DNA of 64,000 bases, taken from contig NZ_FVZB01000006.1 of assembly GCF_900166655.1 (NCBI RefSeq), positions 930,001-994,000 of the forward strand, read 5' to 3'. Both the position numbers and the translations under genes were made by a program. The notes under the pieces were generated by a model that saw nothing but the letters and a program-made list of their open reading frames with translations, had not been told where the DNA came from and ran no database searches. Source of the DNA: Halobacillus hunanensis. GTDB taxonomy: Bacteria; Bacillota; Bacilli; Bacillales; Halobacillaceae. Shown here piece by piece: positions 17,502-26,300 of this stretch. Every line of letters begins with the position of its first letter. Position 1 is the stretch's first letter.

Positions 17502-17535
17502 AAAAAAACCCTTACTAACATCTGTTAGAAAGGGG
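17502..17535 (-). terminator. Terminator after the UbiB/phasin-like unit
   Basis: On the minus strand CCCTT-T-CTAAC pairs with GTTAG-T-AAGGG (17534-17524 with 17519-17509) and is followed by seven Ts (17508-17502). Confidence 0.8.
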
Positions 17536-17544
17536 CTTTAATCT

Positions 17545-17842
17545 TTATGTGTTTTGCTGGTTCTCCAACATTTTAATTCTTTCCTCTAACCTCTCATATT
17601 CCTCCTTGGTGACAAAACCCAGCTTCTTTACCTGCTCTTTCGCTTTAGCCTGTGAACGCTCATTCCACTCGTCATTCAACTGCTCCCCTTTTGACACCCA
17701 GGTATTCAGCATATCCTTCGCCTCTTCCGGAGACATATCACCTCTTGCAGCCATATCATTAACAACTGATTCGAAATTTTTCCTTTCCGCTCACAGCAGC
17801 ACCCAGCCCTAGGTAAAAACCTTGTTTTAACAATTCTCTCAT
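17545..17842 (-). pseudogene. Phasin-like small protein, broken by a one-base frameshift
   Basis: An ATG at 17842 behind AAAAGGAGG opens MRELLKQGFYLGLGAAVSGKE, the start of the small PHA-granule/phasin-like proteins that often accompany UbiB-family genes. The frame then runs into a stop. The rest of the protein, from FESVVNDMAARGDMSPEEA to MLENQQNT, continues in another frame. The span is 298 bases, one more than 99 codons, and removing one base from the A5/T3 run at 17774-17781 restores the whole 98-residue protein. It could be a real lesion or a sequencing error. Seventeen bases after the upstream UbiB gene, same operon. Confidence 0.75.
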
Positions 17843-17858
17843 TTTTGAAAACCTCCTT

Positions 17859-19505
17859 TTAATACTTAGACTTTTTAATCATTCGAAAATGACTTATTGC
17901 CACTATAAGCATTCCAAATATTCCAACTCCGCCAATAATCAAACCTAACATTAATAAAAGGCTGGAGCTTCCGACTACGGCGTAAATTACCATTCCTGAA
18001 CCTGCCACCATGACTAAAAAGGTGAATAGACCGTACAACAAGTAAAACTGATGAAAGAATTTCTTCTGGAGTTTAGAGCGCTGCCATTCTCTTTGTTTAT
18101 TGCCGTCCTCCAAATATTGTATGATAGCGCGCGGCAATGAGAGAAGCGGCTTTGCTGATTCTCTCATGATTTCTTTATAAAAAGATGTATGAGACCCTGT
18201 ACCTGACATCCACCGTTTAAGGACAGGTCTGCCCCAGGCAATTAAGTCAACTTGAGGATAAATCGTTGTTAATACTCCTACGACAATCGATGTTGCCCGT
18301 CCCAAAAAGGCATAGTCAGCTGGGAGTTGAATCGGCTGCTCCTTGATAAAGACCTGCAGTTCATCCATGATGTCATTCATTTTGTTGGCATCCAATTTAC
18401 CGAAGCCACCCTCTAAATATAAATCTGTGGTTTGTTTAATGATTTTCTTAACACGATCAATGTCCGCTTCGGCTAATAAAAAGTCCATTTCAATTAGTGC
18501 TCCAACGACACGATCATAATCCTCCAGTATAAAACCCTGAACCATAGAACGTATTGAATCTGCGTCTGTTTGCTTCACCTCGCCGACCATTCCAAAGTCA
18601 ATCACAACCAATGTGCCATCAGGACGTATCATTAAGTTTCCTGAGTGGGGATCCGAATGAAACATGCCGGAAAACAAAAATTGTTCCAAAGATAAATCAA
18701 ACAACGTTTTAGCTACTTGTTCAGGTTGAATACCGTGTTTTTTCATGAACGCCACATCGGTAATCTTGGTCCCTTCAATCCATTCCATGGTAAGCACACG
18801 TTCGGTAGACATCTCTTGATAGTAATCAGGAGTATAGACAGACGGAAAGGCTTTAAATCTCCGTTTAAACCGATTACCGTTCTCAAGTTCCAATCTAAAA
18901 TCCAGTTCATTTGTAATCACAGTAACTACTTCTTTATACAACGCCGGTAAATCAGCCTTTTCCCCATACCTTGTAAACTTTCCTATGATAAAAAATACAA
19001 TTCTCATCGCTCTGAAATCAACATTAAAAATCTCTCTCACACGATAGCGCTGTACTTTGATCGCCACCGATGTTCCATCATGCAGTGTTGCACGATACAC
19101 ATCACCTATTGACGCTGAAGCAACAGGAGATTCATGAAGCGATTGGAGCGACTGAGCAATCGAGCAGCCCCACTCTTCTTCCAAGATACCTTTGGAATAG
19201 TGAAATGGAACCGGCTCCACCTGATCAACCAACCCCTCCAGCTCTTTTATAAAAGAGCGAGGGAGCAAGTCGGCTCTTGAACTGAGAAACTGACCAAATT
19301 TAATTAATAATCCGCCAAGACGTATAGCCGTTCTTCGATACTCTCTAGCCTGTTTTGTAAACATCTCCTCCCATTTGCGTTTCGTCACTTTATCCCAAAT
19401 TCGGTGTCTCTTTTGAAACCAGAAGATTTGCAACAAAAACTTCACAGCCATCCAGACGATGACAATAATTCGATAAATTGATATGTATTTAAGTCGGCTG
19501 CTCAT
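17859..19505 (-). CDS. UbiB/ABC1-family atypical kinase
   Basis: The 548-residue protein belongs to the ABC1/AarF/UbiB kinase-like family, membrane-anchored ATPases linked to isoprenoid-quinone handling. Visible motifs are the KxGQ helix (LLIKFGQFLSSRADLLP), the Ala-rich loop ASIGDVYRATL, lysine in SVAIKVQR, ELDFRLELENG, and the catalytic HSDPHSGNLMI with metal-binding VIDFGMVGEV. Two C-terminal helices (about 490-540) anchor it. AAGGAGGAGG precedes the ATG. The next gene is the frameshifted phasin-like partner; this pairing is common in Bacilli. Substrate unknown. Confidence 0.92.
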   Translation of the reverse strand: MSSRLKYISIYRIIVIVWMAVKFLLQIFWFQKRHRIWDKVTKRKWEEMFTKQAREYRRTAIRLGGLLIKFGQFLSSRADLLPRSFIKELEGLVDQVEPVPFHYSKGILEEEWGCSIAQSLQSLHESPVASASIGDVYRATLHDGTSVAIKVQRYRVREIFNVDFRAMRIVFFIIGKFTRYGEKADLPALYKEVVTVITNELDFRLELENGNRFKRRFKAFPSVYTPDYYQEMSTERVLTMEWIEGTKITDVAFMKKHGIQPEQVAKTLFDLSLEQFLFSGMFHSDPHSGNLMIRPDGTLVVIDFGMVGEVKQTDADSIRSMVQGFILEDYDRVVGALIEMDFLLAEADIDRVKKIIKQTTDLYLEGGFGKLDANKMNDIMDELQVFIKEQPIQLPADYAFLGRATSIVVGVLTTIYPQVDLIAWGRPVLKRWMSGTGSHTSFYKEIMRESAKPLLSLPRAIIQYLEDGNKQREWQRSKLQKKFFHQFYLLYGLFTFLVMVAGSGMVIYAVVGSSSLLLMLGLIIGGVGIFGMLIVAISHFRMIKKSKY

Positions 19506-19622
19506 TTCCCTCCTCCTTCTACAGAAATTTCCCTATCCGTTACCCTAAATGCTATAACACGAATCTAATTTGATAAATGAATCATTCGACACAAAGAAAC
19601 AAAACTCGACTTATTCAAGTAC

Positions 19623-19668
19623 TTTTGGAGTATGTTATCGACACCTTTGTCGGAAAAATACTTCAAAA
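19623..19668. promoter_or_regulatory. 46-bp dyad upstream of the protease promoter
   Basis: TTTTGGAGTAT (19623-19633) pairs with ATACTTCAAAA (19658-19668) with one G-T pair. Inside, CGACA (19639-19643) pairs with TGTCG (19648-19652), and the stretch between is partly paired. It ends 17 bases before the -35 box. It is a candidate operator or activator site. Confidence 0.4.
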
Positions 19669-19685
19669 TGACCATTCTAAATTTT

Positions 19686-19714
19686 TTGAATATTACTAAT
19701 TCCACCTTTATAAT
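19686..19714 (+). promoter_or_regulatory. Sigma-A promoter of the metalloprotease gene
   Basis: TTGAAT (19686-19691) and TATAAT (19709-19714) are 17 bases apart; the gene's ribosome site is about 30 bases further on. Confidence 0.7.
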
Positions 19715-19761
19715 AGATAGTGTTTTAAAGGGGACAAATTTATTTGGGGAGGTACTTCTAC

Positions 19762-21888
19762 ATGAAGAACAAAATGACAGCATTACTGTCAGTAGGTGCG
19801 TTAACACTATCTTTGCTTGCTCCAGCAGCATCAAATGTAAGTGCTCAATCTGAGTCGAGTACGGATTACAGCAACTGGAACGTAGAGCGATACGGAGATC
19901 GTATCGATATTGACGGAAAGCTAGAGCAAAAATCTCAAAGTGAAGAATTTCAAAAGCGAGCGGCTAAGGAAATAAAAAAAGCTGCTGAAGAGGTTAATTT
20001 CAATGATTCTAAGACCTCAGAATCATCTAAGGCAACAACTGCCTCTGCAAAGAAAGTAGGAGAAACCAAATCATTTCTTAACCGTAACTTGCAGTTTCAA
20101 GAGTTCACCCTTCGAAGCGTTGGTGAACACGTTGAAGTATGGGTAGCCAATGACCTCTCTTTTGGTGAAGGCGATCCACGTGATCCTCATGTGATTACCC
20201 AGGAACAAGTGGAAAAGATGACTGCTGAATTTGATTCCAACATTTATCCAGTAGCAACCGGATTCTTTGGAATGCCTGATTCTCTTGATGGAACAGAATC
20301 CCAGCTTGAAGATATGGGCCTCGTTCCAGAAGATTATTATAAAGGTGATGGCGACAAAGTGATGATTCACGTCAGCAATATACCGGATGAAAACTATGAG
20401 AACCCGGAATATCCTTTCTTTGTAGCCGGTTTCTTCTGGCAAACACTTGAGAACTATACAGATCGGAACATTATTTCTATTGACTCTGCCGATTGGAAAG
20501 AGCGTTTGGAAAGTACATTTTTTGGAACAACAATCCATGAACTGCAGCATTTGATACACGCTGACAACGATGGTGATGAAACCACATGGTTAAATGAAGG
20601 TATGTCTACATTCTCTGAGTACCTCGGCGGATACGGTCTTGATGCTGGGTCCATCAACTTCCTGCTTGATCATCCTGAAAACTCATTAACAAATTGGGAT
20701 GAGCACGTTAATGCTGCTACAGGACCTGAGACTATTGCTGATTACGGCTTAGTGCAACTGTTTACCCTTTATAACTATGAAAGGTTTGGACAAGAGTTCA
20801 TTCGTCACGTAGCTACAGACGGCATTAACAGTATCGCAAGCTACGAACAAGCTTATAAAGACTTTAATCTAGGTGTTACATTTAATGAAATATACCAGGA
20901 CTTCTCCACTGCCCTTGTTGTTGATGATGACAAATGGAAAGGTGGAAAGTATGGTTTTGAAAATATTGACCTGCGTAAGCTTCCAGTTGAAGATGGCAGT
21001 GAGCGCGGCTTTACAGTGAATTTCGAAAAAGCTAAAACATATGAGAAAGATGGCGTCCCGGCATGGGGTACAGATTTCAAAGAGTTTAATTTCGCACCAA
21101 ATCAAAATGTAGAGAATTTCAAGTTCAACGGAATTGACTTCCTTCCATTACAATGGGAAACTGTTCAGGATCCACTCGGCAGTGATGACCAAGTATATTG
21201 GGCAGGTGAAGGTGATGAGCTCGATAACAAATTAATCTTTAGTGCTGACCTTTCGAATGTGAACGAAGCTACATTAACATTTGATAACTACATTGATATT
21301 GAAGAACAGTGGGATTTCGGAGTCGTGCAAGTGTCTACAGATGGCGGCGAAACTTGGACTTCCCTTGCTAATGAAAATACGCGTTCAGATGTAGTTGATC
21401 AGGGATATCCAACTATTAAGGAAAACTTACCTGGTTTCACAGGAACATATGAGAACTATAAAGAAGAAACATTTGACCTTTCTGAATATGCAGGCGAAGA
21501 AGTACTGATTTCCTTCCGTTACTTAACGGACTGGGGAAGCAATAATTCAGGCTGGTTCATCGATGATATTGCCATTCCTGAAATTGGTCTAAGCTTCGAT
21601 GGCACAAGTACAGAGGCCTTCATGTCAGAAGCTCAATTAAAAGAAGAATATGTAAACTATGGTGTGACATTCATTAAAGAGAAAAATAACGGCAAATACC
21701 AGGTCATCGAAGTCGATCCGTTCAATGTTACCGACAAGGAAGCATTAGAACTTCAACAAGCCTTCAGAAAAGGCAAAACATATATGACGACGTATTATGC
21801 TGCGCCACAGGACAGCACGATTCCTGTTCCGTTTGAATACGAAGTTGAATTTAAAGGAAACAATGGAAAAGGACCTAAGAATAAATAA
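19762..21888 (+). CDS. Secreted M6-like (immune inhibitor A type) metalloprotease
   Basis: This 708-residue protein is a secreted zinc protease. It has a signal peptide (MKNKMTALLSVGALTLSLL, likely cut after NVSA near residue 28), a propeptide-like charged region, a zinc site HELQH (H259, E260, H263) with a further glutamate E279 in WLNEGMSTFSEY, and a C-terminal beta-sandwich domain with GGETWTSLAN and SGWFIDDIAIPE typical of immune inhibitor A. The overall composition is acidic, as expected for a halophile exoenzyme. GGGGAGGT precedes the ATG at 19762. It has its own promoter and terminator, with a long dyad upstream suggesting regulation. Substrate unknown. Confidence 0.85.
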   Translation: MKNKMTALLSVGALTLSLLAPAASNVSAQSESSTDYSNWNVERYGDRIDIDGKLEQKSQSEEFQKRAAKEIKKAAEEVNFNDSKTSESSKATTASAKKVGETKSFLNRNLQFQEFTLRSVGEHVEVWVANDLSFGEGDPRDPHVITQEQVEKMTAEFDSNIYPVATGFFGMPDSLDGTESQLEDMGLVPEDYYKGDGDKVMIHVSNIPDENYENPEYPFFVAGFFWQTLENYTDRNIISIDSADWKERLESTFFGTTIHELQHLIHADNDGDETTWLNEGMSTFSEYLGGYGLDAGSINFLLDHPENSLTNWDEHVNAATGPETIADYGLVQLFTLYNYERFGQEFIRHVATDGINSIASYEQAYKDFNLGVTFNEIYQDFSTALVVDDDKWKGGKYGFENIDLRKLPVEDGSERGFTVNFEKAKTYEKDGVPAWGTDFKEFNFAPNQNVENFKFNGIDFLPLQWETVQDPLGSDDQVYWAGEGDELDNKLIFSADLSNVNEATLTFDNYIDIEEQWDFGVVQVSTDGGETWTSLANENTRSDVVDQGYPTIKENLPGFTGTYENYKEETFDLSEYAGEEVLISFRYLTDWGSNNSGWFIDDIAIPEIGLSFDGTSTEAFMSEAQLKEEYVNYGVTFIKEKNNGKYQVIEVDPFNVTDKEALELQQAFRKGKTYMTTYYAAPQDSTIPVPFEYEVEFKGNNGKGPKNK

Positions 21889-21910
21889 CACGAATCATCC
21901 ATAAACCATA

Positions 21911-21943
21911 AACCAACCAGTAATCATGCTGGTTGGTTTTTCT
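21911..21943 (+). terminator. Terminator after the metalloprotease gene
   Basis: AACCAACCAG (21911-21920) pairs perfectly with CTGGTTGGTT (21929-21938), followed by TTTCTA. Confidence 0.88.
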
Positions 21944-21989
21944 ATATTTTTATGGCATGATTTGAGTAAACAGGAATTAAGGTGATCGT

Positions 21990-22883
21990 ATGCAGATTCG
22001 AGAACTAGAAGTAAAAGAATTACATACTGTTGCGCGATGGCTGCACTCAATGAATGAGCAAGATAAACATTATGTAGCATGGCTTGCTTCAGAACCCAAT
22101 GAAATTTTTGAACAAATTTGGACGTTGACGCAATTCGAAGAACCCCTTGCTTATGTTGCTTGGGACCAGAACCAAATTATCGGATTTATAGGAATCCTCC
22201 CCTTTTTCGATCAGAAACTGGCCCGTCTACTTGGACCTTTCTCCACTCAGGAAGACTCTGAGGTAATTGAACGGCTGTGGGAAAAGACTACCCTCACCCT
22301 CCAACTGCATTTTGAGGTCGTAAAAGTGGCGTGTTTTAAAACAAACGATCCCTTGGTTTCCTTTGCGGAACGGCATGATTTTTCACTTTATAACATAGAA
22401 AGAACATTAGCTCTGCACCAGTCCCACTTCTCTCCTTCAAATGAGAGGAATCCAAATATTTTTGAACTGACGAGCGAGCACCTTCATGCACTTCGGGACC
22501 TTCACCCTGCGGGGGCTTACTACACTACGGAGGAAATGGTCCAACTGGCTAAGCGAGAGGAAAATAAACTCTTTGGCTATATCGAAGATGGCAAGCTGCT
22601 CAGCTACCTTTATTATGAGACCATTACAGCTGATGAGGGCGAAGTTTGTTTTGTAAATGTCCAGCCGAATGACCGCGGTAAAGGAATTGGAACTTTGTTA
22701 ATACAGCACGCCTTACAGTATGCTTTCTACGTATATGAAGTCAAAGCAGTGACACTCTCAGTCCGTAACCAAAACACGCAGGCGGAACAACTTTATCAGC
22801 AGTTAGGTTTTCGTGAAATCAACACGGTCTATGCCTTTGAAAAAAGTCTTAGTGACTTGAGTGCACCTCCCCTATTCCATTAA
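21990..22883 (+). CDS. GNAT family N-acetyltransferase
   Basis: The 297-residue protein has a C-terminal GNAT fold with the acetyl-CoA loop VQPNDRGKGIGTLLIQHAL (about residues 223-241) and the terminal NQNTQAEQLYQQLGFREI. The N-terminal 150 residues look like a degenerate second GNAT domain (IIGFIGILPFF). AAGGTGATC precedes the ATG. A strong terminator follows. Substrate unknown. Confidence 0.85.
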   Translation: MQIRELEVKELHTVARWLHSMNEQDKHYVAWLASEPNEIFEQIWTLTQFEEPLAYVAWDQNQIIGFIGILPFFDQKLARLLGPFSTQEDSEVIERLWEKTTLTLQLHFEVVKVACFKTNDPLVSFAERHDFSLYNIERTLALHQSHFSPSNERNPNIFELTSEHLHALRDLHPAGAYYTTEEMVQLAKREENKLFGYIEDGKLLSYLYYETITADEGEVCFVNVQPNDRGKGIGTLLIQHALQYAFYVYEVKAVTLSVRNQNTQAEQLYQQLGFREINTVYAFEKSLSDLSAPPLFH

Positions 22884-22889
22884 TTCATG

Positions 22890-22932
22890 AAAGATCCAGA
22901 ACAGCTAAAATATGCTGCTCTGGATCTTTTTG
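22890..22932 (+). terminator. Terminator after the GNAT gene
   Basis: AAAGATCCAGAACAGC (22890-22905) pairs with GCTGCTCTGGATCTTT (22914-22929) with one mismatch, then TTTG. The 240 bases from here to the next gene hold no other recognisable element. Confidence 0.88.
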
Positions 22933-23170
22933 TGCTTTATCCAAGTCAGGGCGGGCAGAGTGTCGGAAGTAAAGTAAAGGTTTTCAAAATTCCAAAACTT
23001 TCTCATGTCGGCGGTGACAACCTGCTTCAGGAAGGATTGCGATTTAACCTTTATCATGTGATAAATTCAATACTGCAATATTTCGGCTAAGGTGCATGAC
23101 AACCAGTTTAAATTATTCCACTATTTCAACTTTTGAGTTTTTAGGTTATTGTTAATGATAGGGGAATTAT

Positions 23171-24049
23171 ATGAAGCAAGTTATTCAAACATCACTTCAC
23201 CGGTTGGGTGACCAAAGCGCTATTCAAGCTATCAGTAAAGTTAGCGGAGGAGATATTAACGAAGCATTTTATGTACGCACAGATCGCGATGAATATTTTG
23301 TTAAAGGAAATAACAATGTTCCGCCTCATTTCTTTAAAATCGAGGCACTCGGTTTAGAACGAATCGCACAAACAAACACCATAAACGTTCCAAAAGTATA
23401 CGATTATAATCAACCAGATGAAGGCGAAACGGGACTCCTCATTATGGAGTGGATCGAAAGAGATGAAGCCTGGTCATCCCACTCAGTTGAACAGCTTGGG
23501 GCAAATCTTGCGAATATGCACAAACATACAGCTGAACGCTTCGGGTTTGATCAGCCGACTTTTATTGGAGAGTTAACCCAGGATAATCATTGGCGGCAAA
23601 GCTGGGTCGAGTATTTTCGTGATGATCGATTACAGCCACAATTGCAATTAGCAATTGAACATAGGACCTTGCCACCAAAAAGGCGGGAACGACTTGAACA
23701 GCTGTTGGATCGATTAGACCAGTTACTTCCACATCAACCTTCCCCTTCCCTCCTGCATGGCGATTTGTGGGGAGGAAACTACTTAGTTGGACGCGGAGGC
23801 ATCCCCTACCTTATCGACCCCTCCATTCTGTATGGAGATCACGCATTTGAACTAGCTTTCACGGAATTATTCGGTGGATTTCCACTGGCTTTTTATGCAG
23901 CTTACCAGGAAGTCATGCCGCTGCCTCATGAATACGAGGATATGAAACCGCTTTATCAACTATATTATCTTCTCGTTCATCTAAACATGTTTGGTGAAAG
24001 CTACGGCCTTTCCGTGGATCGTATTTTAGCAAGGTACACGAAAAACTAG
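23171..24049 (+). CDS. Fructosamine/ketosamine-3-kinase family protein
   Basis: Members of this family phosphorylate ketosamines formed by glycation, helping deglycation of proteins or small amines. The 292-residue protein has SGGDINEAFYV for the nucleotide loop, YFVKGN for the lysine, the E in FFKIEALGLERI, the catalytic loop LLHGDLWGGNYLV and YLIDPSILYGDHAFELA, all in the order of the family. Length is typical. Only a weak GGGGAAT ribosome site is seen. A monocistronic gene with no clue to the specific substrate. Confidence 0.9.
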   Translation: MKQVIQTSLHRLGDQSAIQAISKVSGGDINEAFYVRTDRDEYFVKGNNNVPPHFFKIEALGLERIAQTNTINVPKVYDYNQPDEGETGLLIMEWIERDEAWSSHSVEQLGANLANMHKHTAERFGFDQPTFIGELTQDNHWRQSWVEYFRDDRLQPQLQLAIEHRTLPPKRRERLEQLLDRLDQLLPHQPSPSLLHGDLWGGNYLVGRGGIPYLIDPSILYGDHAFELAFTELFGGFPLAFYAAYQEVMPLPHEYEDMKPLYQLYYLLVHLNMFGESYGLSVDRILARYTKN

Positions 24050-24158
24050 GAATTTAAGAACACTGGTAAATATTTTTATTGGCAACTGCATACTTTTGTA
24101 TTAAAATTTATTCTGTTGCATATTTATTCTTATCAAATTTGTCAGGAGCGATACTTCA

Positions 24159-25514
24159 ATGAAAGCAAGTGACTTCAAGATTTCATCACATTTAAAATTT
24201 ATAGTGCCATCAATACTTGGTATATTTTTATTTATTGTACCGTTTTATAATGCAGAGGATCAGAGTGTTACGATTGTTATTGCCATTCTGGCCACGTGGA
24301 TTCAAGAAACGCTGGCTGACTCTCTATCTCTGATTATGATGTTGATTATTTCAATTACAGCGATCGGGACCCTCTTAGTTAAGTTAATGGGACCTGATAA
24401 ACTAGATAGAACCCCTTTCTTCAAGCAATTGTTCAATGTACCATGGGTATGGGTTGTTACCCGTGTATTAGGAATGATTTTTGCTATAATGGTGTATTTC
24501 CAAATTGGACCTGAGGCTGTTACTTCTGATGTGACAGGTGGATTGTTATTAGATTCTCTCCTTCATGTGCTATTCGCAGTATTCTTATTTGCCGGATTGT
24601 TTCTGCCCTTGCTGCTCAACTTCGGGCTGCTTGAACTCTTCGGTGTCATATTAACGAAAATTATGCGTCCTGTTTTTAAATTGCCCGGACGTTCCTCTAT
24701 AGACTGTCTGGCCTCATGGTTAGGGGACGGCACTATCGGGGTACTTTTAACGAGTAAGCAGTATGAAGAAGGTTATTATACGAAGAGAGAAGCGGCTGTT
24801 ATTGGAACCACCTTCTCTGTTGTATCGATTACATTCAGCTTAGTTGTGATCCAGCAAGTTGGTTTAGCTGATATGTTTATTCCATTTTATTTAACTGTCG
24901 GATTCTCAGGACTTGTTGCAGCATTAATCATGCCAAGAATTCCACCGCTTTCACGTAAAGCGAACACTTATGTTACAGAAGAGGCCGATGATATTAGTGA
25001 AGAGATCCCCGAACAGCACAATGCTTTTACTTATGGATATACACAAGCAGTCGAGCGAGGCAGCAAATCCAGTGGAGTTAAAGAGTTCTTTAAACAGGGC
25101 GGGCAGAACATTTTAGATATGTGGATGGGTGTTGCCCCAATTGTCATGGCATTAGGTACCATTGCATTAATTATCGCAGAATTCACCCCAGTGTTTACTT
25201 GGCTAGGCGTACCATTTATTCCGATTCTGGAACTATTGCAAATCCCTTATGCACAAGCTGCATCTGAAACGATATTAGTTGGGTTTGCCGATATGTTTCT
25301 GCCAGCCATCATTGGTGCCTCCATTGAAAGCGAATTGACTCGCTTTGTGATTGCGGCCTTATCCGTTACACAGCTGATTTATATGTCAGAGGTTGGTGGT
25401 TTGCTATTAGGTTCTAAAGTACCTGTAAACCTTAAAGATCTATTTATTATTTTCTTATTAAGAACCATCATTACGCTTCCAATCATTGCGTTAATCGCAC
25501 ATCTAATCTTTTAA
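24159..25514 (+). CDS. YjiH-like permease with nucleoside-recognition (GATE) domain
   Basis: The 451-residue protein has about ten membrane helices and GATE-domain features, including FGVILTKIMRPVFKLPGRSS, WLGDGTIGVLLTSKQYEEGYYT and IGTTFSVVSITFSLVV. This matches the YjiH family, related to NupC-type nucleoside carriers and SpmA/B; its substrate has not been established. An acidic cytoplasmic loop sits near residue 270. AGGAG precedes the ATG. It ends at a hairpin shared with the convergent DJ-1 gene. Confidence 0.85.
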   Translation: MKASDFKISSHLKFIVPSILGIFLFIVPFYNAEDQSVTIVIAILATWIQETLADSLSLIMMLIISITAIGTLLVKLMGPDKLDRTPFFKQLFNVPWVWVVTRVLGMIFAIMVYFQIGPEAVTSDVTGGLLLDSLLHVLFAVFLFAGLFLPLLLNFGLLELFGVILTKIMRPVFKLPGRSSIDCLASWLGDGTIGVLLTSKQYEEGYYTKREAAVIGTTFSVVSITFSLVVIQQVGLADMFIPFYLTVGFSGLVAALIMPRIPPLSRKANTYVTEEADDISEEIPEQHNAFTYGYTQAVERGSKSSGVKEFFKQGGQNILDMWMGVAPIVMALGTIALIIAEFTPVFTWLGVPFIPILELLQIPYAQAASETILVGFADMFLPAIIGASIESELTRFVIAALSVTQLIYMSEVGGLLLGSKVPVNLKDLFIIFLLRTIITLPIIALIAHLIF

Positions 25515-25523
25515 AAAAGATAG

Positions 25524-25552
25524 AGGCTGGTGACAAATATGTCCCAGCCTCA
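25524..25552. terminator. Bidirectional hairpin between YjiH and DJ-1 genes
   Basis: GAGGCTGG (25524-25531) pairs with CCAGCCTC (25545-25552), extended by ACA/TGT. On the minus strand it is followed by CTATCTTTTTT. The same GAGGCTGGGACA ends bound repeat E at 57467-57615. Confidence 0.75.
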
Positions 25553-25555
25553 AAG

Positions 25556-26215
25556 TTATTTGATTTGCCTAATAAAGGCTTCTGCCGTAGCGAGGCTGGA
25601 TTGCGGGTTCTGACCTGTTACGAGCTTGCCATCTACTTCCACATTCTCTTTATAAGGCTCCGAGGTCTGAAATTTAGCTCCTTCAGCTGACAATTTGTCT
25701 TGCAGTAAAAAAGGCATTTTGTCAGTCAGGCCTGCTTTCTCCTCCTCCTTATTGGTAAAGCCCGTTATCGTTTTTCCTTTCACAAAAGAATCTCCATTTG
25801 CATCCTTCACACCAACAAAAGCGGCCGGTCCATGACAAACTGCCCCTATTACTTTGTCGTTCTCGATAAAGTGCTGCAAAGCCGATTGAATAACGGTCTG
25901 ATTAGGAAAATCGAACATTGTCCCATGCCCGCCCGTGAAGAATATTCCTGCATAATCATTTAGATCAATGTTTTCAAGTTTATCTGTATTATGGATTGGT
26001 TCCATGACTCCATCCCAGACTCGGGGCAGATCATTACTATAGCTGTTTGGATCGATGGGAATTCTACCGCCTTTAAGGCTCGCCCCCGTTACTTCGAATC
26101 CGGCTTGTTTACATTCTGTTGCAGGCTCCACAAACTCTTGCAGCCACAACCCTGTTTCGTTCCCGCCTTCGATGTTATCGATATTTGTTGCCACAAATAA
26201 GATCTTTTTTTCCAT
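25556..26215 (-). CDS. DJ-1/PfpI (Hsp31-like) family protein
   Basis: The 219-residue protein is a class-I glutamine amidotransferase-like fold of the Hsp31/DJ-1 group, whose members act as glyoxalase III, deglycases or chaperones. The nucleophile cysteine sits in GAVCHGPAAFVG, the conserved acidic residue in GGNETGLWLQEF, and FFTGGHGTMFDFP is the family glycine loop. GGGAGG precedes the ATG. Which activity applies cannot be decided from sequence. Confidence 0.9.
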   Translation of the reverse strand: MEKKILFVATNIDNIEGGNETGLWLQEFVEPATECKQAGFEVTGASLKGGRIPIDPNSYSNDLPRVWDGVMEPIHNTDKLENIDLNDYAGIFFTGGHGTMFDFPNQTVIQSALQHFIENDKVIGAVCHGPAAFVGVKDANGDSFVKGKTITGFTNKEEEKAGLTDKMPFLLQDKLSAEGAKFQTSEPYKENVEVDGKLVTGQNPQSSLATAEAFIRQIK

Positions 26216-26300
26216 GAAAAATACCTCCCTCAGGATCTATATCACTAGTCTTTCACTAGAGTACACATTTCAATCCTAAGAGAGGTATGAATTCTTTTAT

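Noticed and set aside
22887-23090. 67-aa ORF after the GNAT gene
   Set aside because: Its first third is the terminator hairpin and there is no ribosome site.
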